Assembly: GCF_000931445.1 (NCBI RefSeq)
Contig: NZ_CP010849.1
Span: forward strand, 7,502,001 to 7,566,000
Reading direction: 5' to 3'
Source of the DNA: Streptomyces cyaneogriseus subsp. noncyanogenus
Lineage (GTDB): Bacteria > Actinomycetota > Actinomycetes > Streptomycetales > Streptomycetaceae
Length of the DNA: 64,000 nt
Shown: positions 56,258-64,000 of the stretch, in pieces
Layout: every line of letters starts with the position of its first letter
Position numbering within the stretch: the stretch's first letter is position 1
Notes under the pieces: model-generated
What the model saw: the letters and a program-made list of their open reading frames with translations, nothing else
The model's database searches: none
What the model was told of the DNA's origin: nothing
Made by a program: the position numbers and the translations under genes

Positions 56258-59050
56258 ATGACGGGAGACACGACCACACGGACGCCTCCGCGGATCCCCG
56301 GCGACAGCGCGCAGCGACGCGCGGTCGACGCCCTGCTGGACCGGCTGCGGACCCACAGCACCGCGCTCCTGCTGACCGGGGAGCCAGGTCTCGGCCGCAC
56401 CAGCCTGCTCCGGTGGGCCGCCGGCTCCTTCACCGCCGGGACCGTGCTGCACCTGACGGCCTGCCCGGGCCGGCCCGCCGCCGCGCCGCCCGGCTCGCCG
56501 TACGCGCGGATCACCGACGGCACCGGCGCCGAAGCCCTGCTCGACCTGCTGCGGTCCGCCGCGGGGGAGCGGCCCCTGCTGGTGTGCGCCGACGACGCCC
56601 ATCGATGGAGCGCCCCCGCCCGCGCCGCCCTGGCCGGTGCCGCCGAACGCCTGGACACCGCGGGCCGGGTGGGCCTGCTCGTCACGGCCGCCGGACACCG
56701 CGCCGTCGACCCGGAGTTCGCCCGCCTGCCCCTGGTGCGCCTCGACCCTCTCGGCCCGTCCCAGGCCGCCGCCCTGCTCGACGAGGTCACCGACGGCGCC
56801 GCCGATCCGGCCGTCCGCGACGAGCTGCTCGCCGAGGCCGAGGGCAACCCGGCCCTGCTGCTGGCCCTGCTGCACCGTCTGTCCTCCGCCGAACTGCACG
56901 GCCTCAGCCCGCTGCCGCGCCCGCCGGCCGACGCCGCGACGCTGGCCAGGGTGGCGGGCGAGGCGCTGACCCGGACGGACCCGGACACCCAGGACCTGCT
57001 GCTGACCGTGGCGGCCGCCGTACGGGCGTCGGACGGCGCGGACGCCGACGCCGCTCTGGTCCTCAGGGCGCTGGGAGGACTGCGCCCCACCGCGCCCGCA
57101 CCCGTCCTGGATCCGCCGCCCGAGCCGCTCGCCCTGACGGACGGCCGGCTCGGCTTCCACAGCGACCTCGTGCGCCGCGCCGTCTACGCCGGGGCCGAGC
57201 CCGGCCGGCGCCGCGCCGCGCACCGGGCCCTGGCCCGGGAACTGGAGGCCGACGGGCGGCGGCTGCCCGCACTGCTGCACCGGGCCTGGTCGCTGGCCGG
57301 ACCCGCCCCCGGACCGGCGGCCCGGCTGGCGGACGGCGCGGCCGACCCGGCGGTCGCCGCCTCCCACCGGCTGCGCTCACTGGCCTACACCCGCGCCGCC
57401 GAACTCACCGCCGACCTCCCGCGGCGCGCGCAGCGGTACACGGCCGCCGCCGAGCAGGCACTGCTCGAAGGACGTCCGGACCGGGCCCGTCCGCTGCTCG
57501 CCGAGGCCCGCGCCGCGGCGGTACCGGCCGCGGTGCGCGGACGCGCGGAGCTGGTCCGCGGGCTGACGGAACTGGGGGACGGCCCGGTCGGCGACGCCCA
57601 CCAGTCCCTTCTGCTGGCCGCGTCCCTGCTGGCCCCCGACGACCCCGGACAGGCGGCGACCGCCACCCTCGCCGCCGCCGACGCCGCCTGGGCGGCGGGG
57701 GATCTGACGGCCTGCCTGGCGGCGCTCGGGCACGACACGGGCCGCGAGGCGGGGAACGCCGGGGACCGGCCGGCCGCGGCGCCCGGCGCCTCGCCCGCCG
57801 AGGGCCGCCCCCGCGACACCCAGCCGGACCCGGTGCACCACCACCGGCTCGGCCTGCGCGCGGTGCTCGAAGGGAACCTCGCCCGGGCGGCCGGACCGCT
57901 CGGGCACCTCGTGGGACGGGCCCACGCCGACCACCGGCCCGACGTGCTCCTGCGCTCCGCTGCGGCGGCCCTGCTGCTGGGCGACGTGGACGCCGCGCGC
58001 CGGGCCGGGGCGCGGGCCCTGGCCGCCGCCCGCGGCCTCGGGTCCGCCGCCCTCGTCCCGCAGGCCCTGGAGTACCTCGCCTACGCCGAACTGCGCGCGG
58101 GCCGCCACGCCCAGGCCCGCGCCCACGCGGAGGAGGGGCTGCGCGCCGCGCGGCGCACCGGGCAGCGCAACGCGGCGGCGCACCACCACGCCGTGCTCGC
58201 CCTGGCGGCCTCCATCGAGGAGGAACCGGACGCCGCCGAGCACCATGTGGCCGCCGCGCTGGCCACCGCCCGGCGGCACGGGCTGGTGCAGGCCGCCACC
58301 CTGGCGGAGTGGGCGGCGGCCCGCGTCGACCTCGGGCGCGGCCGTCCCCTGGACGCCGCCGACCGGCTGGGCCTGCTCGTGCTGCCCGGCCCCCGGCGCG
58401 GGCACTTCGCGGTGTGGCGCCTGGCCGTGCCCTGCTTCGTCGAGGCCGCGGTCCTCGCCGGCCGGCACCAGGACGCCCGGACGGTGCTGGAGGACTTCGC
58501 CGAGTGGGCGGCCTTCGGCGCCGATCCGCAGGCCGACGCCCAACTGGCGCGCTGTCACGCCCTGCTGGCCCCGCCGGACCGGGCCGACGGCCTGTACCGG
58601 CGGGCGCTGGCCCTGCACGACGACACGGCCGGCGCGGCGGGCGGCGGCGACTTCGAACGGGCCCGCACCGCCCTGCTGTACGGCAAGTGGCTGCGCCGGC
58701 GGCGCAGACCGCGCGAGGCCCGCGACCGCCTCGGCACCGCACTGGCGGGCTTCGACCGCTGCGGTGCCGGCGTGTGGGCGCAGCAGACACGCGGCGAGCT
58801 GCGCGCGCTCGGGGCCGCCTCGCACGGCACGGAGGCCGGGGCGCTGACCCGTCTGACACCGCAGCAACTGCGGATCGCCCGGTACGTCGCCCAGGGGGCC
58901 ACCAACCGGGAAGTGGCCCTCAGCCTCGCCGTCAGCACCCGCACCGTCGACTACCACCTGCGCAAGGTGTTCGCGGTGCTCGGCGTGCGGTCCCGGGTGG
59001 AGCTGGCCCGCATGGTGGAGCAGGCGGAAAAGGCCGCTGCACACCCCTAG
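56258..59050 (+). CDS. LAL-type LuxR-family regulator with altered Walker A
   Basis: This is a 930-aa large ATP-binding LuxR-type regulator. The N-terminal AAA-like region (about 15-210) has a P-loop GEPGLGRTSLL, in which the invariant lysine is Arg47, and a Walker B-like LLVCADDAH. A long Ala-rich helical-repeat middle follows. The C-terminal LuxR helix-turn-helix (about 865-925) reads LTPQQLRIARYVAQGATNRE and STRTVDYHLRKVFAVLGV. Such proteins activate secondary-metabolite or catabolic genes. The start is a leaderless ATG 56258. Its targets are not clear; the next genes are a PucR regulator and an ABC transporter. Confidence 0.9.
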   Translation: MTGDTTTRTPPRIPGDSAQRRAVDALLDRLRTHSTALLLTGEPGLGRTSLLRWAAGSFTAGTVLHLTACPGRPAAAPPGSPYARITDGTGAEALLDLLRSAAGERPLLVCADDAHRWSAPARAALAGAAERLDTAGRVGLLVTAAGHRAVDPEFARLPLVRLDPLGPSQAAALLDEVTDGAADPAVRDELLAEAEGNPALLLALLHRLSSAELHGLSPLPRPPADAATLARVAGEALTRTDPDTQDLLLTVAAAVRASDGADADAALVLRALGGLRPTAPAPVLDPPPEPLALTDGRLGFHSDLVRRAVYAGAEPGRRRAAHRALARELEADGRRLPALLHRAWSLAGPAPGPAARLADGAADPAVAASHRLRSLAYTRAAELTADLPRRAQRYTAAAEQALLEGRPDRARPLLAEARAAAVPAAVRGRAELVRGLTELGDGPVGDAHQSLLLAASLLAPDDPGQAATATLAAADAAWAAGDLTACLAALGHDTGREAGNAGDRPAAAPGASPAEGRPRDTQPDPVHHHRLGLRAVLEGNLARAAGPLGHLVGRAHADHRPDVLLRSAAAALLLGDVDAARRAGARALAAARGLGSAALVPQALEYLAYAELRAGRHAQARAHAEEGLRAARRTGQRNAAAHHHAVLALAASIEEEPDAAEHHVAAALATARRHGLVQAATLAEWAAARVDLGRGRPLDAADRLGLLVLPGPRRGHFAVWRLAVPCFVEAAVLAGRHQDARTVLEDFAEWAAFGADPQADAQLARCHALLAPPDRADGLYRRALALHDDTAGAAGGGDFERARTALLYGKWLRRRRRPREARDRLGTALAGFDRCGAGVWAQQTRGELRALGAASHGTEAGALTRLTPQQLRIARYVAQGATNREVALSLAVSTRTVDYHLRKVFAVLGVRSRVELARMVEQAEKAAAHP

Positions 59051-59168
59051 GGACCGACCGGACGGTATGCCATCCTTCGGGGCAGGACGAGACACGGGGA
59101 CCGGAGTCGCACGGGCGGGGGCGCCCACCGGACCCGCCCGTGGAGGCCGAACCTGGGGGAGGACCGCG

Positions 59169-60440
59169 ATGCAGCACGCCGTACGGTCACTGGGAGCGAT
59201 CCGCACCGGACCCACGCCCGTTCCGCGCCCGCGGACACGGCGCGTTCCGTCACTGATCGACGCCGACGCCCTGCGCGTCCTGCACCGGGCCGCCCGCGCC
59301 CTCCTCGACGACCTGCCGGGCCTGACCGACCGGCTGGTGGCCGTCCTGCAGGAACAGGAACCCGCCTACCGGGCCGCCGTGGCCGGCGACCCGACCGGGA
59401 CCTGGCAGGAGGTGCACCGCTCGCTGCGGCACAGCGTGACCTCGCTGATCGACCCCCGCAGCGCCCGCGAGGCGGCCCGCGGCTGCTCCTGGCGCATCGG
59501 CGCCGCACGCGCCGAGCAGGGCCTGCCGCTGGACGCCCTGCTGCACGCCTTCCGGCTCGGCGGGTCCCTGGTCTGGCAGGGGCTGGTGGAGGAGACCTCC
59601 CGCACGGCCCCCGAGGAGGTGCGCCTGCTGGTCCATGTCGCCTCCGACGTGTGGAACTTCGTCGACGAGCACTGCACCCTCGTCGCGGACGCCTACCGGC
59701 AGGTCGAGTGGCAGCTCAGCCGGCGGCGCGAGAACCGGGCACGGCTGCTGGCCACCGCCCTGCTCGACGGCACCAGCCGCATCGCCGACGTGCCCGAGGC
59801 CGCCCGGGCCCTCGGCCTTCCCGAGCACGGCCGGTACGTCGTCGTCGCGGTCGCCGGCGGGCACCCCGCGGGCTGCGCCGCGGCCCGCGCGGCGGCCGTA
59901 CCGGAGGGGACGCGCGTCCACTGGCACACGGGAGTGGAGGTGGACTACGGCATCGTCCTGGCCCCCGACGGCGAACTGCCGCGGCCCCAGCCCGGGACGG
60001 GCGCGCCCGCCCCCGGCACCCGGATGGGCGTCGGCGGCGCCGTCGACGGGCTGGCCGCCGTGGGCGACGCCCGCCGGCTGGCCGACACGGCCCTGAGCAT
60101 CTGCCCCGAGTCCGGCGGCACGGTGCGGCTGGCCGAGCACCTCCCCGCCGCCCTGGTCGTCTCCAGCCCCGAACTGGGCCGGACGCTCGCCGAGCGGGTC
60201 CTGGGCCCCCTGCTGCGCCTGGAGCCCGCCGACCGGGAGGTACTGCTGGACACCCTCACCACCTGGCTGGCCTGCGACGGCTCGGCACAACGCGCCGGCG
60301 AACGGCTCTACTGCCACCGCAACACCGTCCTGAACCGCCTGCGCCGCTGCGAGCAGCTCACGGGCCGCTGCCTGGCCCGCCCGTCCGACGTGGTCGAGAT
60401 CAGCCTGGCCCTGACCGCCCACCGGCTGCTGCGCGCCTGA
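59169..60440 (+). CDS. PucR-family transcriptional regulator
   Basis: This 423-aa protein starts at ATG 59169 with GGAGGA upstream. The N-terminal part (about 30-170) is a RsbRD/PucR-like helical sensor domain, and the middle resembles the GGDEF-like CdaR domain. The C-terminal PucR helix-turn-helix has LLDTLTTWLACDGSAQRAGE and LYCHRNTVLNRLRRCEQLTG. PucR-type proteins control purine or amino-acid use. It lies 490 bp upstream of a branched-chain-type ABC transporter operon and could regulate it. Confidence 0.88.
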   Translation: MQHAVRSLGAIRTGPTPVPRPRTRRVPSLIDADALRVLHRAARALLDDLPGLTDRLVAVLQEQEPAYRAAVAGDPTGTWQEVHRSLRHSVTSLIDPRSAREAARGCSWRIGAARAEQGLPLDALLHAFRLGGSLVWQGLVEETSRTAPEEVRLLVHVASDVWNFVDEHCTLVADAYRQVEWQLSRRRENRARLLATALLDGTSRIADVPEAARALGLPEHGRYVVVAVAGGHPAGCAAARAAAVPEGTRVHWHTGVEVDYGIVLAPDGELPRPQPGTGAPAPGTRMGVGGAVDGLAAVGDARRLADTALSICPESGGTVRLAEHLPAALVVSSPELGRTLAERVLGPLLRLEPADREVLLDTLTTWLACDGSAQRAGERLYCHRNTVLNRLRRCEQLTGRCLARPSDVVEISLALTAHRLLRA

Positions 60441-60930
60441 GACCGGCGGCCGGCGCCGAAGCGCTCCGGCGCCGCTGCTCGCACCGTACGACGGCACCGG
60501 CGTCCGCCCGCGCCGTGGGCCTGCCCGGCGGGGGCGGCGCCGTTGCCTGTGCCGTCCCGCTCGGGTCGGCGCCCGTCGCTGGTGCCGTCCGGCCGTCCGG
60601 CCGGGATATCGGCCACCGCTCGTCTCCGTCCGCCCGGGTCGGCGCCCGTCGCTGGTCCCCTCCGGCCGTCCCGCCGCGTCGGCGGCTCACTATGCGGCCG
60701 GCGTATGGAGGGCCGACGGCGCCCGTCCCGCCGGGGCGCCCTGCAAGCGCCCACCGCGCCCGTCCCAGCCCCCTGGGCATCCGCACAGCCTCACCCACCC
60801 AGGACTGGGACGCCGCAGCGATCACGCCCGAAGCCCTGTACGGCCCCGCCCGCCCGTGCTGTCGTGAGCGCGTCCTTCCCCCACGCCCCGCCAGCCGCGC
60901 GCCCCCGGCACGCGGTCCCAAGGAGCTGCA
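60441..60930. other. Gene-free region upstream of the liv operon
   Basis: This 490-bp gap shows no convincing gene. A 22-bp direct repeat is listed separately. The liv promoter should lie toward its 3' end, followed by AAGGAG at 60920-60925. Confidence 0.5.
60562..60656. repeat. Two copies of a 22-bp direct repeat
   Basis: A 22-bp unit beginning CGGGTCGGCGCCCGTCGCTG occurs exactly at 60562-60583 and 60635-60656, 73 bp apart, and both copies continue into TCCGGCCGTCC. It lies between the PucR gene and the liv operon. Confidence 0.7.
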
Positions 60931-61737
60931 ATGCCCGAAGCACCACCGGACGAGGAGCTCTCCCTGCCCTCCCTGCGCGTCGAGGAGCTCGACGTGACGT
61001 ACGGCAGGGCCCTGTCCGCCCTCCGCTCCGTGTCGCTGACCGTCCCGCACGGCGGGGTGGTCGCGCTGCTCGGCGCCAACGGCGCCGGCAAGACGACCCT
61101 GCTGCGGGCCGTCTCCGGCACGCTGCGCCTGCACCGCGGCGCCGTCACGGCGGGCCGCATCCGCTTCGGCGGCACGGACCTCGACGGCCGTGACCCCGTC
61201 GCCGCCGTCCGGGCCGGCGTCGTGCAGGTGCCGGAGGGCCGGCGCGTGTTCGCCGGACTCAGCGTCGACGAGAACCTGCGGGCCGGTGGGCTCGGTCTGT
61301 CCCGCCGCGCCCCCGCCCAGGTGAGGGAGGCCCGCGACCGGGTCTTCGCCCTCTTCCCCCGGCTCGCCGAACGCGTCCGCCAGCCGGCCGGTCTGCTCTC
61401 CGGCGGCGAGCAGCAGATGCTGGCGATCGGCCGTGCCCTGATGGCCTCGCCCCGGCTGCTCCTGCTCGACGAGCCCTCACTCGGCCTCGCCCCGCAGATG
61501 GTGTACCGCATCGCCGAGGTGGTCCGTCAGATCAACGCCCAGGGCACCGCGGTGCTGCTGGTCGAGCAGAACGCCGGCATGGCGCTGTCGCTCGCGGACC
61601 ACGCGCACGTCCTGGAGGTCGGCGAGATCCGGCTGTCCGGCCCCGCCGACGAACTCGCCCGCACCGACGCGGTGCGCCGCCTCTACCTGGGCGAGACCGC
61701 GGACGAGACCGCCGCCGACGGTCAGGGGGCCGCGTGA
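60931..61737 (+). CDS. livF: Branched-chain amino-acid-type ABC transporter ATPase
   Basis: This 268-aa ATPase has AAGGAG 5 nt before ATG 60931. LLGANGAGKTTLLRAVSG is the Walker A, LSGGEQQMLAIGRALM the signature and LLLLDEPSLGLAPQM the Walker B. The short form and the LAPQMVYRIAEVV region are typical of LivF. It pairs with LivG and powers import through LivH-LivM. It is first in the operon, which is unusual, as the substrate-binding protein gene often leads. Confidence 0.92.
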   Translation: MPEAPPDEELSLPSLRVEELDVTYGRALSALRSVSLTVPHGGVVALLGANGAGKTTLLRAVSGTLRLHRGAVTAGRIRFGGTDLDGRDPVAAVRAGVVQVPEGRRVFAGLSVDENLRAGGLGLSRRAPAQVREARDRVFALFPRLAERVRQPAGLLSGGEQQMLAIGRALMASPRLLLLDEPSLGLAPQMVYRIAEVVRQINAQGTAVLLVEQNAGMALSLADHAHVLEVGEIRLSGPADELARTDAVRRLYLGETADETAADGQGAA

Positions 61738-62537
61738 CCGCCCGTACCGCAACGCCCCTGCCGCTGGAGGTGCGGGGCGTCACCGTCCGGTTCGCCGGGC
61801 TCACCGCCCTCGACGACGTGTCCTTCACCGTCGCGCCGGGCTCCGTGCACGCCCTCATCGGACCCAACGGCGCCGGCAAGTCCACCTGCTTCAACGTCCT
61901 GTCGGGCCTGTACCGGCCCACCGCGGGCGCCGTCCGCCTCGGCGAGACGGACCTCACCCGGCTCGCCCCGCACAAGATCGCCGCCCTCGGTGTCGCCCGC
62001 ACCTTCCAGAACATCGTCACCACGGAGGGCACCGTCGCCGACAACCTGATGCTGGGCCGGCACGCCCTGTCCCGCGCGGGCTACCTCGCCAGCGCCCTGC
62101 ACCTGCCGAGGGCCGCGCGCGAGCAGCGCGAGCACCTGCGCCGCGTCCACGAGATCGCCGAACTCACCGGACTGGCACCGCACATCGACACCCCGGTCGC
62201 GGTGCTGTCCTACGGCGACCGCAAACGCGTCGAGTTCGCCCGGGCCCTGTGCCTGGAACCCCGCGTCCTCCTCCTCGACGAGCCGGTGGCCGGCATGAAC
62301 GCCGCCGAACGGGCCCGCACCGCCGAGGTGGTCCGCGACGTGCGGGAGAGCCTCGGGCTGTCGGTCCTGCTCGTGGAGCACGACATGGGCCTGGTGATGC
62401 GGCTGGCCGACGAGGTGACCGTCCTCGACTTCGGCCGGGCCATCGCCCACGGCACACCCGAGGAGGTCCGGCGCGACCCCGAAGTGCTGCGCGCCTATCT
62501 CGGCACCGGCCCGGCGGGAGAGGAGGACGCCGCATGA
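61734..62537 (+). CDS. livG: Branched-chain amino-acid-type ABC transporter ATPase
   Basis: This 267-aa ATPase starts at GTG 61734, overlapping LivF by 4 bp. LIGPNGAGKSTCFNVLSG is the Walker A, LSYGDRKRVEFARAL the Walker C-type signature of LivG, and LLLDEPVAGMNAAE the Walker B with the LivG-specific GMN. It is the second nucleotide-binding subunit of the importer. Confidence 0.92.
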   Translation: MTARTATPLPLEVRGVTVRFAGLTALDDVSFTVAPGSVHALIGPNGAGKSTCFNVLSGLYRPTAGAVRLGETDLTRLAPHKIAALGVARTFQNIVTTEGTVADNLMLGRHALSRAGYLASALHLPRAAREQREHLRRVHEIAELTGLAPHIDTPVAVLSYGDRKRVEFARALCLEPRVLLLDEPVAGMNAAERARTAEVVRDVRESLGLSVLLVEHDMGLVMRLADEVTVLDFGRAIAHGTPEEVRRDPEVLRAYLGTGPAGEEDAA

Positions 62538-63430
62538 CCGGCCTGCTCGACAACGTCCTCGGGGGCCTCGCCCTCGGCTCCGTCTACGCCCTGGTCGCCC
62601 TCGGCTTCGTCGTCATCTTCAAGGCGTCCGGCGTCCTCAACTTCGCCCACGGCTCCCTGCTCCTGCTCGGCGGCTACCTCGTCGCCGTCCTCCACGAGCA
62701 CCTCGGCTTCGCCGGAGCCCTCGCGGCGGCCGTTCTCGCGACAGCGGCCGTGGCGGGCGCCGTCGACCGCTTCCTGCTGCGGCGCGGCGAGCAGGATCCG
62801 CGCGCCGCCCACGTCCAGACCATCGTCACCATCGGCATCGACATCCTCCTGGTCACCGACCTCGCCCGCCGCATCGGCGGCGACCTGCTCACCCTCGGCG
62901 ACCCGTGGGGGGACCAGGTGACCGACCTCGGGCCGGTCACCGTCGCCGACAGCCGGCTCGCCGCGATCGCCGTGTCGGCCGTCGTCATCGCCGGTGTCTT
63001 CGCCCTGTTCCGGTTCAGCCCCTGGGGCCTGGCCCTGCGCGCGGCGGCCGAGGACATCGAGGCCGCGGCCCTGATGGGCGTACGGCTGGTACGGGTGCGC
63101 ACCCTCGCCTGGTGCCTGGCGGGCGCCCTGGCCGCACTCGCCGCGGTGTTCCTCGCCGCGTTCCCGGCGCCCGGCCTGGAGCGCACCACCGGGCAGATCG
63201 CCCTCAAGGCGTTCCCCGCCGCCATCCTCGGCGGCCTCGCCTCCCCGCCCGGTGCGCTGGCCGGCAGCCTGCTCATCGGCCTCACCGAGGCCCTCGTCGC
63301 CGGCTACCAGTCCGAACTGCACATCCTCGGCGAAGGGTTCGCCGACGTCGCCCCGTACGCCGTGATGGTGCTCGTCCTGCTGGTCCGCCCCGCCGGACTG
63401 TTCGCCGCGAGAGGAGCGGCCCGTGTCTGA
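62534..63430 (+). CDS. livH: Branched-chain amino-acid-type ABC transporter permease
   Basis: This 298-aa permease starts at ATG 62534 (ATGA overlap). About eight membrane helices are present, with LGSVYALVALGFVVIFKASG and LNFAHGSLLLLGGYL near the start, both family marks. The later GLALRAAAEDIEAAALMGV is the EAA-like loop that contacts the ATPases. It is a pore subunit of the importer with LivM. Confidence 0.93.
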   Translation: MTGLLDNVLGGLALGSVYALVALGFVVIFKASGVLNFAHGSLLLLGGYLVAVLHEHLGFAGALAAAVLATAAVAGAVDRFLLRRGEQDPRAAHVQTIVTIGIDILLVTDLARRIGGDLLTLGDPWGDQVTDLGPVTVADSRLAAIAVSAVVIAGVFALFRFSPWGLALRAAAEDIEAAALMGVRLVRVRTLAWCLAGALAALAAVFLAAFPAPGLERTTGQIALKAFPAAILGGLASPPGALAGSLLIGLTEALVAGYQSELHILGEGFADVAPYAVMVLVLLVRPAGLFAARGAARV

Positions 63431-64000
63431 CCTCTTCAAGCGGGGCGGGCGGCCCCTGCCCCTCCTCGCCCTTCCCGGTCTGCTCGTCCTCCTCGCCCTG
63501 CCCTTCTACCTCGACGCCTTCTGGCTGCGCATCGGCCTGTTCTCCATGGCCGCGGCCATCGGCGCCGTCGGACTCGCCCTGCTGGCGGGCACCGCGGGCC
63601 AGCTCTCCCTCGGCCACGCCTTCTTCCTCGCCGTCGGCGCCTACGGCTACGCCTGGCTGGCCGGCGACCCCGGTCCCGGCCTGCCGCCCCTGCTCGCCCT
63701 AATCCTCGCGGTACTGCTCGCCGGTGCGGCGGGCGGCCTGTTCAGCCCCGTCGCCGGCCGGGTGCGCGGCATCTACCTGGGCGTGGCCACCCTCGCCCTG
63801 GTCTTCCTCGGCCACCACGTGCTGCTCACCGCCGACTCCGTGACCGGCGGTTTCAACGGCCGGGCGGTCCCGGCGCTGACGGTCGGCGGCTTCGGCTTCA
63901 CCGACGACGGGCCCGAACTGACCGTGCTGGGCGTGCCGTTCGGCGCCGAGGAACGACTGTGGTACCTCGGGCTCGCCCTGTTCGCCCTCACCTGGTTCAC
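63423..64000 (+). CDS. livM: Branched-chain amino-acid-type ABC transporter permease (3' part outside window)
   Basis: GTG 63423 overlaps LivH by 8 bp. The visible 192 residues show four or more membrane helices and the family motif GTAGQLSLGHAFFLAVGAYG, then GIYLGVATLALVFLGHH. The gene continues past the window end. A substrate-binding protein has not appeared in the operon so far and may follow. Confidence 0.9.
   Translation, partial: MSDLFKRGGRPLPLLALPGLLVLLALPFYLDAFWLRIGLFSMAAAIGAVGLALLAGTAGQLSLGHAFFLAVGAYGYAWLAGDPGPGLPPLLALILAVLLAGAAGGLFSPVAGRVRGIYLGVATLALVFLGHHVLLTADSVTGGFNGRAVPALTVGGFGFTDDGPELTVLGVPFGAEERLWYLGLALFALTWF

Noticed and set aside
60543..61193. 216-aa frame upstream of livF
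   Set aside because: It runs into livF out of frame and its sequence follows the GC repeats of the intergenic region.
1..64000. tRNA, rRNA, CRISPR, insertion sequence or prophage
   Set aside because: Read for cloverleaf-type sequences, regular short repeats, transposase or integrase motifs and phage genes; none were seen.

Overview
The window is very GC-rich actinomycete DNA and almost certainly comes from a Streptomyces. The signs are a subtilisin-inhibitor (SSI) gene, a mycothiol-type formaldehyde dehydrogenase, a proteasome beta subunit, four SpoIIE-type PP2C phosphatases, a CebR-type operator in front of a cellulase, many leaderless starts, and long perfect GC hairpins between convergent genes. 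I found no tRNA, rRNA, insertion sequence, CRISPR array or prophage. The region reads as species-variable arm-type DNA with many short operons.

Layout. 1-8 kb: a truncated PAS/GAF/SpoIIE phosphatase, a secreted GH2 glycosidase, a secreted GH9 cellulase behind a perfect 14-bp CebR box, and a ribbon-helix-helix/Fic-like toxin-antitoxin pair whose toxin lacks the motif histidine. 8-15 kb: an FMN alpha-hydroxyacid oxidase, an NCS1 permease, an SSI inhibitor, a CDGSH protein, a HemK-like methyltransferase, a haem-oxygenase-fold iron enzyme, a small hydrophilic protein and a Ppx/GppA phosphatase.

15.5-21.7 kb is the most unusual part. It is a compact minus-strand operon: a 71-aa double-glycine peptide precursor, a strong hairpin, a HlyD-type adaptor, a C39-peptidase ABC transporter and a second peptidase-less ABC transporter. 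The transporters are of the NHLM (nitrile-hydratase-leader microcin) type. The precursor carries neither of the classical NHLM leaders, its core has no cysteine or positive charge, the core is built from 14-residue Val/Thr/Gly repeats, and no modification enzyme lies nearby.

22-27 kb: two divergent multidomain SpoIIE phosphatases, one fused to an anti-sigma-like kinase domain, then a CBS-domain protein. 28-35 kb: a dTDP-glucose dehydratase coupled to a phosphoesterase, a secreted beta-propeller protein, a mycothiol-dependent formaldehyde detoxification pair, a short-chain dehydrogenase and a nitronate-monooxygenase-like protein. 35-43 kb: a small protein, a decayed EamA transporter, a MalY/PatB aminotransferase, a DUF35 protein, a TetR regulator, an ATP-grasp protein, a flavin-reductase-fold protein and a fourth SpoIIE phosphatase with an ANTAR domain. 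43-50 kb: an RpiR regulator, a lone FhaA-N (DUF3662) protein, a P-loop kinase, and a beta-phosphoglucomutase/GH65 phosphorylase pair. 50-60 kb: a membrane glycosyltransferase-like protein, an orphan prcB, a DUF5709 protein, a Gfo/Idh/MocA oxidoreductase, a secreted cutinase/PET-hydrolase-type esterase, a LAL-type LuxR regulator and a PucR-type regulator. 60.9-64 kb: livF-livG-livH-livM of a branched-chain-amino-acid-type ABC transporter, with livM running off the window.

Functions come from reading motifs and family resemblance by eye. No database search was run.
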